Source of the DNA: 66-474 sp035606235 | Lineage (GTDB): Bacteria > Pseudomonadota > Gammaproteobacteria > Xanthomonadales > Rhodanobacteraceae | Reading direction: 5' to 3' | NCBI GenBank assembly: GCA_035606235.1 | Contig: DATNFU010000048.1 | Span: 1-64,000 of the forward strand | Length of the DNA stretch: 64,000 nt | In this document: one piece after another, positions 1 to 8,940 of the stretch | Layout of the letters: each line of letters begins with the position of its first letter | Numbering within the stretch: position 1 is the stretch's first letter | Notes under the pieces: model-generated | Told to the model about the DNA's origin: nothing | The model's input: the letters and a program-made list of their open reading frames with translations, nothing else | Databases searched by the model: none | Made by a program: the position numbers and the translations under genes

Positions 1-723
1 CAGAACAGCGTGATCGGCTGCGACGTGCTGGAGGGCAGCGTGCGCGAGGACCTGGATGCCCACGCGCCACGCCGGATGGCGGTGCTCGATCCATTGAAGG
101 TGACGATCACCAATCTGCCGGAAGATCACGCCGAAGCCCTGGCATTCTCCAGTCATCCCAAGGACGAATCCTTCGGTACGCGCGCAGTGCCGTTCTCGCC
201 CGAGTTGTGGATCGAGCGCGAGGATTTCATGGAAACGCCGGTGAAGGGATTCCATCGCCTTGTTCCCAATGGCGAGGTGCGCCTGCGCGGCGTCGGCATC
301 GTGCGTTGCGAGGAAATCACCAAGGACTCGGGCGGCGCGATCACCGAGTTGCGCTGCACGCTCGATCCGACTTCGCGGCAAGGCATGGAAGGCGCCAACC
401 GCAAGGTCAAGGGCACGATCCACTGGGTCAGCGCCAGGCATGCGGTTGCAGCCGAAGTGCGCCTGTACGATCGCCTGTTCGACGTGGCCGACCCGGATGA
501 CGACACGGATGGCAAGACCTACCGCGATCACCTGAACCCGAACTCGCGCCGGATCACGCGCGGATTTCTGGAACCTTCGCTCGCCGATGCCGCTCCGGAA
601 ACGCACTTCCAGTTCGAACGGCTGGGCTACTTCGTTGCCGACCGCCACGATCACTCGCGCGAGCACCCGGTGTTCAACCGCGCGGTGACGCTGCGGGATG
701 GCTGGGCGCAGAAGGCGGGTTGA
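1..723 (+). CDS. glnS: Glutaminyl-tRNA synthetase, C-terminal part (5' end outside window)
   Basis: The frame is open from base 1, so the gene starts before the window; about 240 C-terminal residues are present. They match the two-barrel anticodon-binding region of bacterial glutaminyl-tRNA synthetase. Recognisable blocks are REDLDAHAPRRMAVLDPLKV, the VPFSPELWIEREDF stretch, KVKGTIHWVSA and the C-terminal FQFERLGYF...VFNRAVTLRD. The cytosolic enzyme charges tRNA-Gln with glutamine using ATP. The Rossmann catalytic domain with HIGH and KMSKS-type motifs is not in view. It is followed after 3 bases by a convergent ArsR-type gene. Confidence 0.96.
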   Translation, partial: QNSVIGCDVLEGSVREDLDAHAPRRMAVLDPLKVTITNLPEDHAEALAFSSHPKDESFGTRAVPFSPELWIEREDFMETPVKGFHRLVPNGEVRLRGVGIVRCEEITKDSGGAITELRCTLDPTSRQGMEGANRKVKGTIHWVSARHAVAAEVRLYDRLFDVADPDDDTDGKTYRDHLNPNSRRITRGFLEPSLADAAPETHFQFERLGYFVADRHDHSREHPVFNRAVTLRDGWAQKAG

Positions 724-726
724 GTT

Positions 727-1425
727 TCAGACCTCCACCCCGAAGCGCGCGCGCAATTCGCGCTTGCCGGCGGGCGTGACACCCAGCGCGCGGCTGTCCA
801 GGTCGCGCGTGATCCACTTGCGTTTCAGTGCAACGCTCAGCAATTCGGCGCCGATCGCGCCGGCCAGGTGCGGGCGGCGCTCGCTCCAGTCCAGGCACGC
901 GCAGGCGAAGCGGCGGCGTGCGATGCGTGCTGCTCCCACGTCGATGCCGAGCGCGGACAGCGCAGCGGAACCGGTCGCCGTCAGGTCATAACCCGCATCC
1001 TCGGCACGCTCGCGTTTCAGCCAGCACAATGCGAACAGCCGGTCGTGCAACGCCACCGCCAGCGCGCCGGCCATATGGTCGTAACAAGTGCGCGCCGCCC
1101 GCAGGCGATGCGGAGTGTTCGGTTCGAAGCGTTTGCCCGGCTTGCCCGCGAGCACGCTCAGCGCCTCGAGCGCCGCAGCGACCTGCGCGTCGGCGAGGCT
1201 GTAGTACCGATGCTTGCCCTGGGCAAGAACTTCCACCAGGTGCTGATCGCGAAGCTTCGCCAAATGCACGCTCGCGGTGGATGGGCTGACCTCCGCAACG
1301 ATCGCCAGCTCCGTGCTGGTGCGCGCGCGACCGTCCAGGAGCGCGTAGAGCATTCGCGTACGTGCAGGCTCCGCAATCGCTGCGGCGATTTCGGAAACCG
1401 GAACTTCGGCGTGTTCGACATTCAT
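727..1425 (-). CDS. ArsR-family winged-helix transcriptional regulator (232 aa)
   Basis: Residues about 8-90 form an ArsR-type winged helix: an IAEPARTRMLYALLDGRA entry helix, a recognition helix in VSPSTASVHLAKLRD, and a wing ending in GKHRYYSLAD. A longer C-terminal region (about 100-232) has several Cys and His residues (CYDH, FACACLDWSERRPHLAG) and a basic end. Regulators of this length usually repress neighbouring genes and respond to a ligand or redox change. It is divergent from the OsmC-like operon with only 73 bases between start codons, so that operon is the first candidate target. No metal site is claimed. The start codon lacks a strong Shine-Dalgarno sequence. Confidence 0.85.
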   Translation of the reverse strand: MNVEHAEVPVSEIAAAIAEPARTRMLYALLDGRARTSTELAIVAEVSPSTASVHLAKLRDQHLVEVLAQGKHRYYSLADAQVAAALEALSVLAGKPGKRFEPNTPHRLRAARTCYDHMAGALAVALHDRLFALCWLKRERAEDAGYDLTATGSAALSALGIDVGAARIARRRFACACLDWSERRPHLAGAIGAELLSVALKRKWITRDLDSRALGVTPAGKRELRARFGVEV

Positions 1426-1498
1426 GTTTTGATGCTAAACGAAGTGTGATGGCTGCTCAAGCGCGAGCATGCCGGCACTCTTTCCATCGGAGCAGGCG

Positions 1499-2002
1499 AT
1501 GAGCGAGTACAAGGCTTGGGTCGAGTGGAGCCGCGGCGATTCGCCCTTTGCCGGAAGCCGCTACAGCCGCGGCCATCGCTGGCTGTTCGACGGCGGCATC
1601 GAGGTGCCGGCCTCGTCGTCGCCGCAGGTCGTTCCAGTGCCGCATTCCATTGAAGCCGCGGTGGACCCCGAGGAAGCGTTCGTGGCGAGCCTGTCGAGTT
1701 GCCACATGCTGTGGTTCCTCTCGATTGCCGATCATCGGGGCTTCACTGTGGACAGCTATCGAGATGAAGCCAGCGGAACGATGGCGAGAGATGCCTCCGG
1801 AAAGCTCGCGATCACCCGGGTGACGCTCCGTCCCGAAGCGATGTTCGATGCCGGCAATCCACCGACACCGGATGAAGTGCTGGGGATGCACGAACAGGCC
1901 CACGAGCAATGCTTCATCGCGCGATCGGTGAAGGCGCAGGTGCGCTGCGAACCCGTGCAGGCCAGATCGCGAAGCCCGGAATGCCCGGAAGCGGCGCCAT
2001 GA
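1499..2002 (+). CDS. OsmC-family protein (167 aa)
   Basis: OsmC/Ohr-family proteins are usually peroxiredoxin-like thiol enzymes that reduce organic hydroperoxides. The two family cysteines are visible in LSSCHMLWFL and AHEQCFIARSV, and the EEAFVASLSSC core is typical. The ATG at 1499 is preferred over an in-frame ATG 30 bases upstream because GGAGCAGG lies just before it. First gene of a run of overlapping genes; its TGA overlaps the next ATG (ATGA). Divergent from the ArsR-type regulator, which suggests stress-responsive control. The exact substrate cannot be told from the sequence. Confidence 0.85.
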   Translation: MSEYKAWVEWSRGDSPFAGSRYSRGHRWLFDGGIEVPASSSPQVVPVPHSIEAAVDPEEAFVASLSSCHMLWFLSIADHRGFTVDSYRDEASGTMARDASGKLAITRVTLRPEAMFDAGNPPTPDEVLGMHEQAHEQCFIARSVKAQVRCEPVQARSRSPECPEAAP

Positions 2003-2394
2003 GGGACCTGTGCGTGGCGCTGGAGAACCGCCCCGGTGCTCTCGCCGACATGGCGGAAGCTTTGGGCCATGCAGGCGTGAGCATCGAAGGTGGCGGTGCG
2101 TGGACCCTGGGTGACGCGGGCATCGCGCATTTTCTGTTCGCGGACGGAGCCGCCGCGCGGCAGGCGCTCGAAGACGCGGGGATCCTGATCATCGCGGATC
2201 GTGAAGTGCTGGTGCAGCGATTGCAGCAGGACCTGCCGGGGCAACTCGGTCTGATCACGCGCAGGATGGCAGGGGCCGGCGTCAATATTGAAGCGATGTA
2301 CAGCGATCACGATCACCGGTTGATCCTGGTCGTGGACGACCTACCCAAAGGCCGGCAGGTGTCGGAGGCCTGGACTCGAACCCATCCGGCTTGA
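1999..2394 (+). CDS. Two-repeat ACT-domain-like small protein (131 aa)
   Basis: The protein begins MRDLCVALENRPGALADMAE, a textbook ACT-domain opening (beta strand, then the NRPGALA turn and helix). A second ACT-like unit with QLGLITRRMAGAGVNIEAMYSD follows from about residue 75. No catalytic domain is attached. Stand-alone ACT proteins usually bind small ligands such as amino acids. The start is fixed by the 4-base ATGA overlap with the preceding OsmC-like gene, which implies translational coupling. Function unknown. Confidence 0.75.
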   Translation: MRDLCVALENRPGALADMAEALGHAGVSIEGGGAWTLGDAGIAHFLFADGAAARQALEDAGILIIADREVLVQRLQQDLPGQLGLITRRMAGAGVNIEAMYSDHDHRLILVVDDLPKGRQVSEAWTRTHPA

Positions 2395-2473
2395 ATGCCG
2401 CGACGCAATCGTCATCGTGAATATGGAAACAGACAATCTCGACGAGCCGGAACAGCACCCATCCGGGGGCTGC

Positions 2474-2932
2474 ATGAGCCGGCGCACGTTTCTGCAGGGC
2501 ACCGCACTGTCCATGGCCGTACCGCTGGGCTTGGCGCCCGCGCCGTCCGGATTGCCGCTCGTCCCACCATCGCCCGGAACTCACCGGAATCCGCACATGA
2601 AAATCGTCTGCATCATCCGCTACCAAATAGACCCGTTTCAGCGCGACGCCTTCAAGCAATACGCGCAGAATTGGGGCCGGATCATTCCGCGCTGCGGCGG
2701 GCGGCTGGTCGGCTATTTCCTGCCGTGGCAAGGTACCAACGACATCGGCTGGGGCCTGATCGGGTTCGACGATCTCGCCGCTTACGAAACTTATCAGGCC
2801 AGGCTGCGCGCCGATCCCGAAGGGCGCAAGAACTTCGAGTTCGCGCATTCCAGACGCTTCATCCTGCGCGAAGAAAGAAACTTCGTCGAAGTGGTGGATG
2901 GCGCATTCGACATCGCGCCGGCGGCGTCATGA
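2474..2932 (+). CDS. NIPSNAP-like protein with twin-arginine leader (152 aa)
   Basis: From about residue 42 (internal ATG at 2597) the protein is a compact NIPSNAP/ferredoxin-like fold protein: MKIVCIIRYQIDPFQRDAF, then WGRIIPRCGGRLVGYFLP and WGLIGFDDLAAYETY. Family members of this type are normally about 105 aa and cytosolic. Here the frame is open upstream and encodes MSRRTFLQGTALSMAVPLG, a convincing Tat signal with the RR pair and a hydrophobic stretch. A GGGGG tract precedes the ATG at 2474. Either the protein is exported by Tat, or the leader is a relic and translation begins at 2597. It overlaps the next gene by 4 bases. Confidence 0.65.
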   Translation: MSRRTFLQGTALSMAVPLGLAPAPSGLPLVPPSPGTHRNPHMKIVCIIRYQIDPFQRDAFKQYAQNWGRIIPRCGGRLVGYFLPWQGTNDIGWGLIGFDDLAAYETYQARLRADPEGRKNFEFAHSRRFILREERNFVEVVDGAFDIAPAAS

Positions 2933-3975
2933 GTGCACGCGCGCTCGCACTGTGGTGCTGCCTTGTACTGGCCTCACCGGCTGCAATCGCTGCTTCAGCG
3001 AGCGCCCCCGCGGGCCTGCAACGCAATGTGGTGTTCGCCGCCTACTCACCGCTTGCGGGCAGCGCCGAATTGATGCGCCGACTGATGAGTCCGCTGGAAG
3101 CGATGCGCCTCCAGCGGCAATTGGTGCAGCAACACCAGGCTTTGCGCGAACAGTCGATCGATCTGAGGCGTGAGCGATTTGTCATCTACGTGCCCACGCG
3201 CGCGCCGCCGGCGAATGGCTTTGCGCTGCTGGTGTTCGTGCCGCCGTGGAAGCAAGCCGTGGTGCCACAGGACTGGATTCCGGCGCTGGATGGCAGCGGC
3301 ACGATCTTCGTCAGCGCGAACGACTCCGGCAACGATGCCGACGTCCTCGACCGTCGCGAACCGCTGGCGCTGCTTGCGGCGTACAACATCATGCGGCGTT
3401 ACCGGATCGATCCGCAGCGGGTGTATGTCGGCGGATTCTCGGGTGGCTCGAAAGTCGCGCTGCGCCTGGCGCTGGCCTATCCGGATCTGTTCCGCGGCGC
3501 ACTGCTGGAAGCCGGCAGCGAGCCGATCGGCAGCACGGAGATTCCGTTGCCGCCGGCGGACTTGTTCCATGCATTCCAGCAGTCGGCGCGGCTGGTGTTC
3601 CTGACCGGCGAACGCGACGACTACCACCGGCGCGAGGACGCGCACAGCCGCGACTCACTGAAGCAATGGTGCATGTTCAATATCGATACCGTGACGATGC
3701 CGCGCATTGGCCACGAACTGGCCGACCGCTCCGGCTTCATCCAGGCCTTGCACAAACTGGCCGAGCCCGCGTCACCGGACGGGGATAAACTCACGCCATG
3801 CCGTGCCGCGATCGCGCAGGCCAAGGATGCGCAACTGCGACAAGCGCAATCGCTACTCGCTGTCGGCAAGCCCGATCAGGCGCGCAAACTGCTGGAGCAG
3901 ATCGATGCGCGCTATGGCGGACTGGCGACGCCAGGCAGCATCCAGTTGATGGAACAAATCGACGCGCAGCGATAA
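2929..3975 (+). CDS. Secreted alpha/beta hydrolase (348 aa)
   Basis: A cleavable signal peptide (ALALWCCLVLASPAAIAASA) is followed by an alpha/beta hydrolase fold resembling PHB-depolymerase/esterase-type enzymes. The nucleophile elbow is GGFSGGSK with the middle Ser as nucleophile, and PRIGHELAD near residue 270 is the likely histidine loop. VYVGGFSGG follows a YRIDPQRVYV strand, as is common in this group. The C-terminal ~70 residues form a helical tail resembling a tetratricopeptide unit. The start is set by ATGA overlap with the NIPSNAP-like gene. Substrate unknown; periplasmic esterase is the safest description. Confidence 0.75.
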   Translation: MSARALALWCCLVLASPAAIAASASAPAGLQRNVVFAAYSPLAGSAELMRRLMSPLEAMRLQRQLVQQHQALREQSIDLRRERFVIYVPTRAPPANGFALLVFVPPWKQAVVPQDWIPALDGSGTIFVSANDSGNDADVLDRREPLALLAAYNIMRRYRIDPQRVYVGGFSGGSKVALRLALAYPDLFRGALLEAGSEPIGSTEIPLPPADLFHAFQQSARLVFLTGERDDYHRREDAHSRDSLKQWCMFNIDTVTMPRIGHELADRSGFIQALHKLAEPASPDGDKLTPCRAAIAQAKDAQLRQAQSLLAVGKPDQARKLLEQIDARYGGLATPGSIQLMEQIDAQR

Positions 3976-4002
3976 ATGCATCACCGCACGATTCGACTGT
4001 TA

Positions 4003-4401
4003 TCAGCCCTGATTTCCAATCTCGTACTCAAATTGGTATGAGTGCTTGCCATCGGCGATGACGATTTTCATCGTGCCGCTCAGGTCCGCAAGGTCGCCGG
4101 TGCCCGAGCCTGGCACGACAATGATGTTCAGCGCGAACCCACCGCGGTGCATGGTGGCGTTGTGCTGCAAGGCAAAGCTGCCACGGCGGCCGTGCAGTGT
4201 GCCGGTGACGCGCTCAATGGCCACGTAACCGGCCGAACCGCTCTGCGGTGAACCGCAGCTCAGCATCTCGCCGCGGCTTGCCGCTTCCAGATCGCCATGG
4301 AAGGTCTTGTCGATCGACATGCGCGCGAGCTGCGCGTCGTCATCCCGATTGTACGGTTCCAGTGGCGCCACGTTCACATCAAAACCGCCTTCTGCATGCA
4401 T
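4003..4401 (-). CDS. DUF3224 domain protein (132 aa)
   Basis: The whole protein matches the DUF3224 pattern: MSIDKTFHGDLEAASRGEML, then GSAGYVAIERVTGTLHGR, GSFALQHNATM, and the end VVPGSGTGDLADLSGTMKI with GKHSYQFEYE. The family is a small lipocalin/AOC-like beta-barrel of unknown physiological role. No signal peptide is present. It converges with the upstream hydrolase gene, and no terminator hairpin is obvious in the 27 bases between them. Confidence 0.88.
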   Translation of the reverse strand: MHAEGGFDVNVAPLEPYNRDDDAQLARMSIDKTFHGDLEAASRGEMLSCGSPQSGSAGYVAIERVTGTLHGRRGSFALQHNATMHRGGFALNIIVVPGSGTGDLADLSGTMKIVIADGKHSYQFEYEIGNQG

Positions 4402-4464
4402 GGGTATTCCTTACACTGCGTTTGTACGCCGATTGGCGCGGCATCCACGCCGGCCGGCTTGCGC

Positions 4465-5634
4465 TCACCCTGTCCGTTCTTGCAGCCATGCCTGTGTGGC
4501 CTCGCCATCCATGGGCACCGCGATATGAAAGCCCTGCGCCTGCTCGCACTCGAGCTCGGCGAGCGCGCGCAGTTGCGCTTCGCTCTCCACGCCTTCAGCG
4601 ACGGTCATAAGGTGCAGCGCCTTGCCGAGGCCGATGGTGGTCGCGACGATCTTGCTGGATTCCTCGGACGAGAGCATCGAGGCGACGAAGGATCGATCGA
4701 TCTTGATTTCCGAGAACGGCAACTGCGCCAATTGCACCAGCGAGGAGTAACCGGTGCCGAAGTCGTCGATGCTGAGCTGGAAGCCTTTCAACCGCACGCG
4801 GGTGAGGATATCCATGGCATCGGCAGTGCGCTGGGTGGCGCTGCTCTCGGTGAGTTCCAGGATGATGCGCGCCGGATCGATGCGCAGTTGCGCGCATTGT
4901 TCATTCAGCACGTCGGTGAAGATCACGTCGGTCAGGCTGCTGCCGGAAATATTGATCGCAAGTGTCAGCGTCGTGTCGTGTGCGGCCTTCGCGAACCAGG
5001 CGAGCCCGGTTTCGATCACCCGGTAGGTGAGCAGATCCATGTTGGCGGACTGCTCGACCAGCGGCAGGAAACGATCCGGCAGCAACAAACCCAACGTCGG
5101 ATGCTGCCAGCGCACCAGCGCTTCCACGCCGGACGGCTTGCCGCTGGCGAGACAGACCTTGGGTTGATAATGCAGCACGAATTGATCGGTGCGCAGCGCG
5201 GCTTCCAAATCGCCGAGCGACACCTCGCGATCGGCTTCCATCTGCGCGGCACGCGATGGCGCGTCCGTTTCGCTATCCAGCAGCGCGCGCAGTTCCGCAC
5301 CTTTGAACGGCTTGGGCAGGATGCCGCTGATGCGCAGGCCACGTTCGAGACCGGCGCGCTGCGCCGATTCCAGCACCTTGGTGCCCATCCCGCTCATCAT
5401 GATGATGTTGGCGTGGCAGCCCATCGCGGCCAGGTTGCGCAGCACCTCCACGCCATCCATGCCGGGCATCAGCAGATCGATGATGACGTGACTTGGCGCG
5501 AAGCGAGCGACCTCGTCGAAAAAATCCCGACTCGAACGCGCGAGCCGCACCGTGAAGCCGTGTTTCTCGGCCGCGAACGCCACCGTCTGGGCGACCGTGG
5601 GCTCGTCATCCAGGATCAGCAATCGCTTTTCCAT
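4465..5634 (-). CDS. Response regulator with EAL phosphodiesterase output (389 aa)
   Basis: REC domain at residues 1-125 (LILDDEP acidic pocket, phospho-acceptor Asp53 in IIDLLMPGMDG, conserved Lys in LPKPF) is followed by a full EAL domain from about 140. The EAL domain keeps EALVRWQHP (Glu171), ELTES, SIDDFGTGYSSL, IKIDRSFV and AEGVES, so it should be an active c-di-GMP phosphodiesterase. The start ATG overlaps the TGA of the upstream hybrid kinase by one base (TGATG), so the two are probably co-translated and form a cognate pair. The effect would be kinase-controlled lowering of c-di-GMP. Confidence 0.92.
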   Translation of the reverse strand: MEKRLLILDDEPTVAQTVAFAAEKHGFTVRLARSSRDFFDEVARFAPSHVIIDLLMPGMDGVEVLRNLAAMGCHANIIMMSGMGTKVLESAQRAGLERGLRISGILPKPFKGAELRALLDSETDAPSRAAQMEADREVSLGDLEAALRTDQFVLHYQPKVCLASGKPSGVEALVRWQHPTLGLLLPDRFLPLVEQSANMDLLTYRVIETGLAWFAKAAHDTTLTLAINISGSSLTDVIFTDVLNEQCAQLRIDPARIILELTESSATQRTADAMDILTRVRLKGFQLSIDDFGTGYSSLVQLAQLPFSEIKIDRSFVASMLSSEESSKIVATTIGLGKALHLMTVAEGVESEAQLRALAELECEQAQGFHIAVPMDGEATQAWLQERTG

Positions 5635-7934
5635 CAGTTGCCGCCCTTGAAATGTTCCTCGCTCAGCGCCTGGCGAATCTTGGCGGCCAGCACCGGCTTG
5701 CGATACGGCTTGTGCAACAGATTGACGCCGGGGTCCACGCGGCCGTGGTGAACGATCGCGTTTTCGGTGTAACCCGAGGTGTACAGCACGCGCAACTTGG
5801 GACGCAGAGCGCGCGCGGCTTCCGCGAGCTTCGGGCCGGTCATGCCGCCGGGCATGATGACGTCGGTGAACAACAGATCGCACGGCGTGCCCTTGCGCAG
5901 CAGTTCCAGCGCTTCCGGCCCGTTGCGTGCCGCGGTCACGCGATAGCCAAGGTCGTCCAGCAGGCGCAGTGCATGCGCGCGCACCAGATCGTCATCTTCC
6001 ACCAGCAGGATGCTTTCACCGCTGCTGCCGGCGATATCGACCTCGTCGGGCGCGATCCGTTGCGCAGCTCCACCCGCTTTTTGCAGATACAACTTCACCA
6101 CCGTGCCGTGGCCGAGTTCGGAATAGATCGCCACGTGCCCGCCGGATTGCTTGGTGAATCCGTACACCATACTCAAGCCCAGGCCCGTCCCCATCCCGCG
6201 CGGCTTGGTGGTGAAGAACGGATCGAACGCGCGCGCGGCATCCTCCGGCCTCATGCCGGTGCCAGTGTCGGAAACCGAGATCTGCACGTACGCGCCCGGC
6301 GTGACGTCCACGCGCTGGTCGGCGTAATTCTGGTCGAGCACCACCTCCGCCGTCTCGATCATCAGCCGTCCACCTGCGGGCATCGCATCGCGGGCGTTGA
6401 TGCACAGGTTCAGCAACGCCGACTCGAACTGCGCCGGATCCACCGACACCGTCGAGATATCGCTGCCGTGCCCGATCTCAAGCTCGATGTTTTCACCGAG
6501 CGTGCGCCGCAGCAGTGTGCGCATGCCGTCGATCAAATGGTCCGGATGCACGGTCTTGGGCTCGAGCGCCTGCCGGCGCGCGAATGCGAGCAGATGATTG
6601 GTGAGCTCCGCGCCGCGCTCGCCGGCGCTGCGGATCATGTCAACCAGCGACGCGAGTTGTGGCCGCTCGGTCAATTCCTCCATCAGAGTATCCGCACTGC
6701 CGATGATCACCGTCAGCAGATTGTTGAAATCGTGGGCGATGCCGCCGGTAAGTTGTCCGACGGCCTCGAGCTTTTGCGACTGCGCGAGTCGGCCCTCGAG
6801 CTCCATCCGCTCGGTGACATCGGTGTGGATCTTGAAAACTCCGCTCGGCCGGCCCTTGTCGTCGCTGAGCAGCGTCCAGTGGCCGTCCACGACGATGGCC
6901 CGGCCGTCCGCGCTGGTTTGCCGCAATCGGCCGGACCATTCGCCGGATTCGAATACCTGCGCGTCGGCGGCCTGGAAAACCGCGGGCTCCATGGGCAACA
7001 CGATTTCCTCGACAAAACGCCCCAGCGCCTGTTCACGCGGAATGCCGTACAGCCGCTCTGCGGCGTTGTTCCAATAGCGGATGCGATGATCCATGCCACG
7101 CACGAGAATCGCGTCGCTGGCCTTGTCCAGCAACGCCGCCTGTTCGCGCAGCGTGTCTTCGCGACGCTTGCGCTCGGAAAGATCAGTGATCGCACCGACC
7201 GCACGCACGGCGCGGCCGCGCGCATCCCGGATCACGAAACCGCGGTCCATCACGAAGGCATAGGTTCCATCGCCACGCAGGAAACGATATTCGGAAGTCC
7301 ACTGTTTCGCATCGCTCTTGATGGCCGCGGCCATGCTGTTGGCGACCTGGTCGCGGTCATCGGGATGCATCCGCGAGCGAGCCCATTCGATGGTGTCCCG
7401 CACGTCCGCCTCAGCCAGCCCGAACAGAGTCCGCAGGCTGCTGTTCCACCATATTTTCTTTTCGACGAGATCCCAATCCCAGACCGCATCCTCGGTGGCC
7501 TTGGTGACGTAGTCGAAACGCTCCTGGCTGCGACGCAGCGCGGCCTCTGCCCGGGTCCGCTCGGTCACGTCATTGGCGAGCACCAGCCGCGCGGGTTGAC
7601 CGTCGAAAACGATATCGTCGGAGGTGACCTCGACGTCGATCAGCGTGCCATCCTTCTTGCAGTGCTTCCACACGCCGAACGCGCGATGGCCGGAAGGCGC
7701 CTTGCTGCGAATCTGGGTGAGCTGCGCGTTGGCATCTTGCGGACGGATGTCGGCGATCGTCATCGCGAGGAATTCCTCCTCGCTGTAGCCGTAATGCGTG
7801 CAGGCCTGCCCATTGACGGCCAGGAACCGACCATCCTCCAGCGCAAACACCCACATCGGCATCGGATTGGCGGCGAACAGCAATTCGTAATGCTTGTCGC
7901 TGCGCAGTCGCCTCTGCTGCTTTTTAACGGCCAT
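5634..7934 (-). CDS. PAS-containing hybrid sensor histidine kinase (766 aa)
   Basis: Domain order: PAS at about 14-125, PAS at 140-255 with an S-E-R-K-R-R PAC end, PAS at 265-375, HisKA (phospho-His401 in GGIAHDFNNLLTVI), HATPase with NLCINARDAMPAGG, DTGTGM and a GLGLS glycine box, then a C-terminal receiver (LLVEDDDLVRA, phospho-Asp691 in FTDVIMPGGM). There are no membrane segments, so it senses a cytosolic cue. The ATG at 7934 has a strong GGGGGGAGG ribosome site; in-frame sequence upstream is not typical protein. It overlaps the REC-EAL gene, its likely partner. Confidence 0.92.
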   Translation of the reverse strand: MAVKKQQRRLRSDKHYELLFAANPMPMWVFALEDGRFLAVNGQACTHYGYSEEEFLAMTIADIRPQDANAQLTQIRSKAPSGHRAFGVWKHCKKDGTLIDVEVTSDDIVFDGQPARLVLANDVTERTRAEAALRRSQERFDYVTKATEDAVWDWDLVEKKIWWNSSLRTLFGLAEADVRDTIEWARSRMHPDDRDQVANSMAAAIKSDAKQWTSEYRFLRGDGTYAFVMDRGFVIRDARGRAVRAVGAITDLSERKRREDTLREQAALLDKASDAILVRGMDHRIRYWNNAAERLYGIPREQALGRFVEEIVLPMEPAVFQAADAQVFESGEWSGRLRQTSADGRAIVVDGHWTLLSDDKGRPSGVFKIHTDVTERMELEGRLAQSQKLEAVGQLTGGIAHDFNNLLTVIIGSADTLMEELTERPQLASLVDMIRSAGERGAELTNHLLAFARRQALEPKTVHPDHLIDGMRTLLRRTLGENIELEIGHGSDISTVSVDPAQFESALLNLCINARDAMPAGGRLMIETAEVVLDQNYADQRVDVTPGAYVQISVSDTGTGMRPEDAARAFDPFFTTKPRGMGTGLGLSMVYGFTKQSGGHVAIYSELGHGTVVKLYLQKAGGAAQRIAPDEVDIAGSSGESILLVEDDDLVRAHALRLLDDLGYRVTAARNGPEALELLRKGTPCDLLFTDVIMPGGMTGPKLAEAARALRPKLRVLYTSGYTENAIVHHGRVDPGVNLLHKPYRKPVLAAKIRQALSEEHFKGGN

Positions 7935-8130
7935 GTCGTCCTCCCCCCGAGTGACGCGGCTTGCGACGCCCGTGTCTTCCATGAGTACGGTTGCGTACTG
8001 TATACCCCAAGCAGGCGCACGACGCCAATGGCAATCGTGGGTCCGCAAGTCGAGCGCAGTCTGGGCGGTTGTCCGCGCGTCCCGCGCCACACTTTTTTGC
8101 AAATTCCCGCATGAACCGGAGCACGTCCGC

Positions 8131-8940
8131 ATGAACAACCAGCTCGAAAAAGCCGAACGCTTCCGCGCGCTGCACGCGCGCCGGGACGCCTTCATCCTTC
8201 CCAACCCGTGGGATCGCGGCAGCGCCCGTCTGCTGGCGCAGGCGGGCTTCGAGGCGCTCGCCACCACCAGCGCCGGGTACGCGTTTTCGCTGGGCCTGCG
8301 CGACAACGCCGTCGGGCGAGAGCGCATGCTCGCGCACGTCGCCGAACTCGCTTCGGCTACCGAACTGCCGCTCAGCGTGGATCTGGAGAACGGCTTCGGC
8401 CACGATCCGGAAACCGTGGCGGAAACCATCCGGCTCACCGCCAGTGCCGGCGCGGTCGGCGGTTCGATCGAGGACGCGACCGGCGATCCGGCGCATCCGC
8501 TTTATGACCTCGATCGGGCGGTGATGCGCATTCGCGCGGCGGCGGAAGCCGCGCGCGCATTGCCGTTTCCATTCACGCTCACTGCGCGGGCGGAAAATTT
8601 CCTGGTCGGCAAACCCGATCTGGATGACGTGATCGCTCGACTGCGCGCGTACCAGGAAGCCGGCGCCGACGTGCTGTATGCCCCGGGTTTGCAGAGCCAT
8701 GAGCAGATCGACGCGGTGCTGCGGGCGCTGGATCGCCCACTCAACGTGCTCGCCAGCGCCGCTTTCGACCGCGCCACGCTGGCGCACATGGGCGTGCGCC
8801 GCATCAGCGTCGGTGGCGCGCTCACCCGCGCGGCATACGGCGCGTTGCTGCGCGCAGCGCGCGAGATGCGTGAACGCGGAACTTTCGAATTCGCCAAGGA
8901 TGCGGTGAGCCATCGCGATATCGAGGCGATGCTGGGGTAA
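8131..8940 (+). CDS. Isocitrate lyase/PEP-mutase superfamily enzyme (269 aa)
   Basis: The protein follows the PEP mutase/isocitrate lyase barrel: ILPNPWDRGSARLLAQAGFEALATTS at the N terminus, LSVDLENGFGHDPETV with metal-binding acidic residues, GSIEDATGD, TARAENFLVG and the VLYAPGLQS strand. Members cleave or rearrange C-C or C-P bonds of small oxo-acids; the group without the lyase Lys-Lys-Cys-Gly loop often has oxaloacetate or methylisocitrate-like activity. Specificity is not assigned. GGAG lies about 10 bases before the ATG. Divergent from the hybrid kinase across 196 bases. Confidence 0.82.
   Translation: MNNQLEKAERFRALHARRDAFILPNPWDRGSARLLAQAGFEALATTSAGYAFSLGLRDNAVGRERMLAHVAELASATELPLSVDLENGFGHDPETVAETIRLTASAGAVGGSIEDATGDPAHPLYDLDRAVMRIRAAAEAARALPFPFTLTARAENFLVGKPDLDDVIARLRAYQEAGADVLYAPGLQSHEQIDAVLRALDRPLNVLASAAFDRATLAHMGVRRISVGGALTRAAYGALLRAAREMRERGTFEFAKDAVSHRDIEAMLG

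Noticed and set aside
2597..2932. NIPSNAP-like gene starting at the internal ATG
   Set aside because: Kept as an alternative start, but the frame upstream encodes a convincing Tat leader, so the longer version is listed.
5652..8114. 820-codon open frame on the plus strand
   Set aside because: Antisense to the hybrid kinase. No protein-like pattern and no ribosome site.
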